Shown one piece after another: positions 58,446 through 64,000 of a DNA stretch of 64,000 nucleotides. Numbering within the stretch: the stretch's first letter is position 1; each line of letters opens with the position of its first letter. The DNA is taken from NCBI RefSeq assembly GCF_041734735.1, contig NC_134891.1:3498905-3562904 (forward strand), written 5' to 3'. The stretch comes from Babylonia areolata (lineage: Eukaryota > Mollusca > Gastropoda > Neogastropoda > Buccinidae). Both the position numbers and the translations under genes were made by a program. The notes beneath the pieces were generated by a model, which searched no databases, had not been told where the DNA came from, and worked only from the letters and a program-made list of their open reading frames with translations.

Positions 58446-59075
58446 CTGCAACACACCATCAGTTCCACCAATGAAAACACGCTGTCATTATTTCCACCAA
58501 TGTAAACACACCACCATCACTTCCACCAACAAAAATGCAATTAGTTCTGCCAATGAAAATACACCATCATTATTTACACCAATGAAAACACACCACCATC
58601 ACTTCCACCAACAAAAATGCAATTAGTTCCGCAAATGAAAACACACCATCATTATTTCCACCAATGAAAACACACCATCATTATTTCCACCAACAAAAAT
58701 GCAATTAGTTCCGCAAATGAAAACACACCATCATTATTTCCACCAGAGAAAACGCACCAACATCACTTCCACCAACAAAAAACGCAATTAGTTCTGCCAG
58801 TGAAAACACACCATTATTTCCACCAATGAAACACACCATTATTTCCACCAATCAAAACACACCACCATCACTTCCACCAATGAAAACGCAATCAGTTCTA
58901 CCAATGAAAACATAGATCATTACTTCCACCAATGAAAACATACTTTCATTTCCACCAATGAAAACACACCATCATCATTTCCACCAATGAAAACACACAC
59001 CATCATCATTTCCACCAATGAAAACACACACCATCATCATTTCCACCAATGAAAACACACCATCATTGTTTCCAT
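58446..59075. repeat. ~29-bp minisatellite next to exon a acceptor
   Basis: About 20 units of TTTCCACCAATGAAAACACA then CCATCATTA, starting within 15 bases of the acceptor. Confidence 0.93.
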
Positions 59076-60660
59076 AAAACAGGTGGGAGTAATAGCTAAT
59101 ATTCATTTCTACTCAAACCTTATGTAATTAGGTAATAAACAATACATATTATCTAAATAAGATTTGGAGGGGGAAAGTGATATTACAAATAAAGCATTTT
59201 ATTCAAAGTATCAATCAGCATGATTTTCTTGACTGAATCGGAGGCAAGTCTGATCAAGGCTCAAATGTGATAATCCAGGACATGAATTGGCAGAAAAATG
59301 AGGCCGTTGAAAAGCGGAGGATCCCACTGAAATGGCACATCTTAAAACAGCAGCATGAACATTTTATCATTTATAAGAGGAGTGTATGACACCAAACATT
59401 ATGTTTGATCTCTGATCTTCACTTTCAAACAGATTCATGTCCTGTCCAACACCAGGCTAGAAATCCAATCACTGTACCAGCGTTAAGGATTGGATACAGA
59501 TCACAAACAGCACTGTGCTGCCTAGCACTTTTCATGTCATGCTCATGATGTGACACTGATCTTTGACCTCTGATCTTGGCTTTATTTCAAAGGGGGGGTT
59601 TTCTGTCGTGTCCACTGTGCAAAGTGAAATGGTGACTGGATGCAAAACTCAGCTCCCATTGTGCCAACAAACGTTTTCATTTTCTATGTAGTTGATCTCT
59701 GACCTAGAATGTCAACTGGGGTTCTGATCTTGGAACAGCATAGTTATAGAATTGAATGATATCATGTGCTGCCTATCAATGCATCAAATCTGATAAAGAT
59801 TGTGTGCAATATGTTGGATAAAGATTGTGTCCTTATGTTGCTTCTCCTGTACAAATGTTTTTGTTTTTTTTCAATTATCCCAATTGATGAACTTGATCAC
59901 TGGCTTGCAGCTGATAAGAAAATATCCGTTTTCAGCAAATCTGCCAGTTCAGCACTCACACTAGAGTCACAGCTGTCAGCTTTTTAATTACATAAATACT
60001 GATCTTCTCCCTATCACGGCAGTAAAAACACAAGCTCTCACAGCAGTCGAGTCAATGACAAAACACAATCACACATAAAGCCAAGGTGTTAACTGAAGCC
60101 ATGATCAAGGGAAAAACTGAAGATGACACCTCAGACAAGGATGACCCACATCCAGGGACCAGCCACCTGCTTGTGTTGGTTGATGTGACCCAGCTGGACC
60201 ACTGTGCTGGACCCCCACCCCCCCTCCCCCCTGGCCACCCCCTCCCCCAACCACCCCACATAAAAAGCCTATAGCTGCTGCTTCTTCACTAAATGTCTAA
60301 AGTATCATCCTGTTTGACCTACACACTTTCTAAGCACGGACTTTGAGCAAGTGTCTCCAACAAATCATTTCAAGTATACACATGAGCTCTGACACTGACC
60401 TTTATGACACTTGATGGGGTCAAAGTTCAGATACAAATTGAAAGAACATGTAAACAGACTATTTTTCTGACTTTATGAAAGACTGGATGCAATTATTCTA
60501 AGCTTTATGATGCAGTCCTAATAGTTTTGTCCATTATGGGACATGCTGACATTAGGTTTATATCTCTGAATGTTAACACAGATCATATTCTTTAATTTAG
60601 CCAGCCATTTGTAAAACATTGAACAGTTTCATGCAGACTGATGACACGACATATTTAGTA
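59076..60660. other. DGKQ 5' intron or flank, no exon recognised
   Basis: TGACCT-type motifs at 59380-59720 (GATCTTTGACCTCTGATCTT) and a C-rich stretch at 60210-60255. The missing first half of C1 domain 1 was sought and not found. Confidence 0.45.
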
Positions 60661-60662
60661 TT

Positions 60663-60731
<69 letters not shown>
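60661..60731. repeat. Long GT microsatellite
   Basis: About 33 GT units with no visible interruption. Confidence 0.95.
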
Positions 60732-60733
<2 letters not shown>

Positions 60734-60824
60734 AATCAATAAAAGGTTCGCATTCTCCAAACCGTCTAAACTATTTCTGAATTTAAGTGAACTATCTGAA
60801 ATTGACAATTCATGGTTTCTAATT

Positions 60825-60990
60825 TTTCTTCTGCATTTGTCATTTTGTGGACCTCAAGTTCAACTGCTATGTTCAATGGGATACTGTATGGCCATTTTCA
60901 CCCTGCCATATACAGTGATTATGATACGAGCAGACATTCTCCAATTTTCTGGGAACACATTTTGGTGAAGGTACAAATCGGAATCCTCAT
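60825..60990 (-). repeat. Very old SINE family A-like fragment
   Basis: GTATGGCCATTTTCACCCTG then CCATATACAGTGA and TTCTGGGAACACATT weakly follow the family A order. Confidence 0.35.
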
Positions 60991-61738
60991 CAGGTAATTA
61001 AGAAGAAAAAAAAAATGTTCACCATTTAGAAATTGGCAAAATGTTACTAATATCCATAGGAAACAGATGAGCACGGAAGGACTCCACAATAGCCTGTCTC
61101 ACAGTTTTTCCAGGAGCTCTGTTTCAACAGTTACTTGTGATGATCTGGTCCTGGAGCAGACATTTCAAGAACACAGTCTGTATTTGACAGACTTTGTTGC
61201 AGACGTCAAATTCAAGCAGGGGAGAAAGTAACCATGATACAAGTTCACAGGAAAACAGCTGGCAGAGCATCTTGACTATTATATATATATAAGATGAACT
61301 TTACTCACAACCACACATATTCACTAATGAATACATTTTCAGTCAGGGCTGCCCACCCCCACGCCCCACCCCCCACACATTTTCCAAATTTGAATAGTGA
61401 TCTCTCCTGGTAGGATAAGAGAACATTTTGTTTCCTGTTCTGAACTGCTTTTGAATGGTAATGATTTATAATCATTTGGGGTATGAATCTTTTCCCATCT
61501 TATCCATTCCTGTTTACACAGATTTGTCCCAGTTCCATTCTGATGACTATACAGACTGTTACTTATTCTCTATTTCCCATTCTTTAGTGATCAACGAAAG
61601 TTAATCTGGTAAATTATTGTGACTGGTTTCTTTCCAGTTAAACATCTCTGTGTGATCCATGCTGTCTGTGTTCCAATACTTGTTGGAAAATAATCAGTGT
61701 CCATTCTTGAAGTGTGACTGGAGATAATGCCCTGCCTA

Positions 61739-61789
<51 letters not shown>

Positions 61790-62662
61790 TATGCTGAATG
61801 TGTGAATGGAAATTATTTTCTTCCCCACTTGAGTTGCATTAACTTTTGTGTAATCTGTGCCACCGCCCATGAATATCACCTGACTTTTGTCAGTTTGTCT
61901 AACTTTCATTTCGTGACTGATCATCAAGTGGTATTATCATAATGTAAATTATTTTGAATTTTGTCTGAAAGATTGAACTCATTCTCTGACTAATATTCTA
62001 TGTTTCAGGTCTTTGTAGCAGTGTGTGTGTGTGTCTGTGTCTGTGTGTGTATGCGCGTGCGTGCGTGCGTGCGTGTGCTTGTGTGCTTATTTTGGGTCAG
62101 TTTGTCCTGACTGCTGAAACAGAAAATATTATCATCACAAGAGTTTCATGGTTCTCTCAAATCATGAACTGACCATACTGCTTTGTCACCAAGCAGTCCC
62201 GAAGAAGCTGATGCTGGGATCATGCTTCAGGAGGCGTTCATAACACTTAACATTAACAGCCTTTAAGACGAAGAAGACAATACTGCCTTGTACAGCAGAT
62301 ATGGCTGTCCATGCTGCAGCTGTTGTGGCATGTTATCCTGTGCGTGTGGTGTGGGCTGCTGTGGAGCAGGGAAAGACTTCAGGCATTTGGCTTCTCATGG
62401 TACTTCCAATACCATTGGTATTGACACATCATGTTGATGTTGCCTACTTTCTTCACAGTTTTCTCTTTCAAAGGTATTGGTAAGAAGAAAGTTGTGCAGT
62501 GAGTGGCAAGTTCTTGAATCTATATTATGTCACAGAGAGGTTTCCAACTCCAAGACTACCCATGCCCCAGTTATGATTTGACTCTCACTGACAGGGCAGT
62601 GCTGGGTAAGGTGCAGTGTTCCCATTTAACAAAACCAGGAACCCTTTAAAGAGGGAGGGGGG

Positions 62663-62696
<34 letters not shown>

Positions 62697-63875
62697 CAGG
62701 CAGACACTGAGACAGAGAGACAGAGATAGAGTTAAATAGAACAATGCATGTGGCACTTTTTTTTCTTTTTCTTTCTTTCTTTTTTTATTTACCAAAACAG
62801 GGCACAAGATGAAGATGACATATCCACCAACCACAAAAACACTGCCTACCTTTGCACTGCGAGTGCGATTGAGCTATTTCATAATTTGGGTAGCTTCATC
62901 TGAGTCATAGACATTTCATAATTAGGGAAGCTTCATCTGGCATCAAAACAGGCAATCTAACTATAGTCACAATAAATGACAATCTGAATATATATGTGAA
63001 TGGGACAGCCAATTTGTACAGCATAGAAATGTGAAAGAGATTGTCTCCTGCATCCAGAATGTTGGCAGCTGCTCATGTTTGCTTTTACCTATAAACAAAT
63101 AAAGGCGATGCAATCAAAAGCTGTGAGCACTGCAAGGTTTGACGAAGTGTAGCACTCTACAGGTTCAACTGTGACTGTACCTTCCTTGCAAAAAAAAATT
63201 CCAGCAACTATGAATTAACTAAACATTAATTTATGTTTTGATTTACTCTCATCCCCACCTTTTCTGCTTCTCATCATTATCATAATTATCACCTCAATAT
63301 TATTATAAAATCAACCATCCTTAGATGCTACTGCATCTGAGGTTTTGTCTTGACAGAATACATTCCAAAGAAATCTGTGCCTTATTCAATGCGTGTATGG
63401 GTTAAAAAATATCAGCAATGTACTCCACTTTTTAATTCCAGTACGACTTTAAAGTGCATCTATTATAAACCTGTATTCTTGTATCTAACGTGGCTCTGTA
63501 TCATCTGATCACTGATTGGTGTGTAACACTCTCCCGATATGCAAATATTGGTGCTTACAAAGTTATAGTAAAAAAACAAAAACAATTATTAATTCTGCCA
63601 TTCAAGCTCTGCTATCAGTAGCAGTACCAGTACTTACTGTGGACAAAGAGGGTCAGATAGAAAACACTTTTATACACCTCATAATCAATACAATAACAGA
63701 TTGTGACAAAACTGACACATGCTCAAAGGAAATATAAAGTTGTGACAAACGATGACTGTCGGATATGGCATTGCACAAACATTATAATAATAAAGTAATA
63801 ATATATATATATATATATAGTCATTTTTTTCTGATTTACAATCTGCATATTTGTCAATCTGAAAGGAGACTGACA
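60991..63875. other. Flank or intron, microsatellites only
   Basis: AT repeat at 61742-61782, TG/CG repeat at 62010-62085, GA repeat at 62660-62700 and AT repeat at 63798-63820. No supported gene. Confidence 0.5.
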
Positions 63876-64000
63876 ATGGAGGGCCTTCCTGGCGGCTGCT
63901 GCTCAGGTGAGATTTGTTGTTCGAATACATCTTTCTTTCTTTTGCGTTCAACAGCTACGCAGTCAGGGTCGAAGTCCGAGGGATGCCACAAACTCGGACG
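63876..64000. other. Undecided open stretch at the window edge
   Basis: Both strands stay open to the edge. The minus strand reads RPSLWHPSDFDPDCVAVERK then RKKDVFEQQISPEQ before closing near 63855. The plus strand reads MEGLPGGCCSGEICC onward from 63877. More GC-rich than its surroundings. It could be an exon of DGKQ or of a neighbour, or a repeat. Confidence 0.2.

Overview
The window looks like invertebrate, probably molluscan and perhaps gastropod, nuclear DNA. It is intron-rich, crowded with microsatellites and minisatellites, and carries several tRNA-derived SINE families. No bacterial or organellar features were seen. The taxonomic call rests on the general repeat style and is only moderate.

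One host gene spans almost the whole window on the minus strand: a theta-type diacylglycerol kinase (DGKQ-like). I traced 17 internal exons by hand, from 58445 down to 2375. All donors are GT and all acceptors AG. The reading phases chain without a break over 2,077 coding bases (about 692 residues). In protein order they give the second half of C1 domain 1, C1 domains 2 and 3, a charged linker, RA-type and PH/RA-like regions, the DAGKc catalytic core (GGDG; GTGNDLAR) and the start of the accessory domain. The first and last coding exons lie outside the window.

The most unusual resident is a 6.28 kb element at 9433-15709, inserted into a minisatellite inside one DGKQ intron. It has terminal inverted repeats of about 0.8 kb that are almost identical, apart from a TTAA-bounded 111-bp segment found only in the right one. 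It carries its own A-rich open reading frames. These are a 560-codon frame with faint replication-initiator (Rep_trans-like) motifs, a 269-codon frame, a 155-codon frame repeating the tail of the second, an 84-codon frame, and a 221-codon frame with an N-terminal HTH-like segment, coiled coil and one membrane span. Its centre carries a diverged tandem duplication of about 0.85 kb, and a 22-bp perfect stem arm touches the inner edge of the right repeat. Four starts share a TATAG-N3-6-ATG layout. I could not assign it to a named family. No transposase, polymerase or capsid protein was recognised. Because a virus-like origin is possible, it is described as a fossil.

The introns are mostly repeats. 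SINE family A (head with GCGCAATAGCCGAGTGG, tail AGAAGAAG) has at least five clean copies with target duplications, plus one chimeric dimer. Family B has an ATAGTCAGTCGTGTCC end. Family C has a tRNA-like head, a conserved core and two kinds of tail. There are two TTAACTC-ended MITE copies, one 484-bp element with ACTCACTTGTG ends, one hAT-like nonautonomous element, two LINE-like 3' tails and a 172-bp-arm inverted repeat.

Minisatellites abut or include the 3' splice sites of many DGKQ exons (5024, 7369, 16055, 19744, 42768, 43993, 58445), so copies of the acceptor and exon start are reiterated in the introns. The right 5.5 kb (58446-64000) holds no recognisable exon apart from an undecided open frame at the edge.
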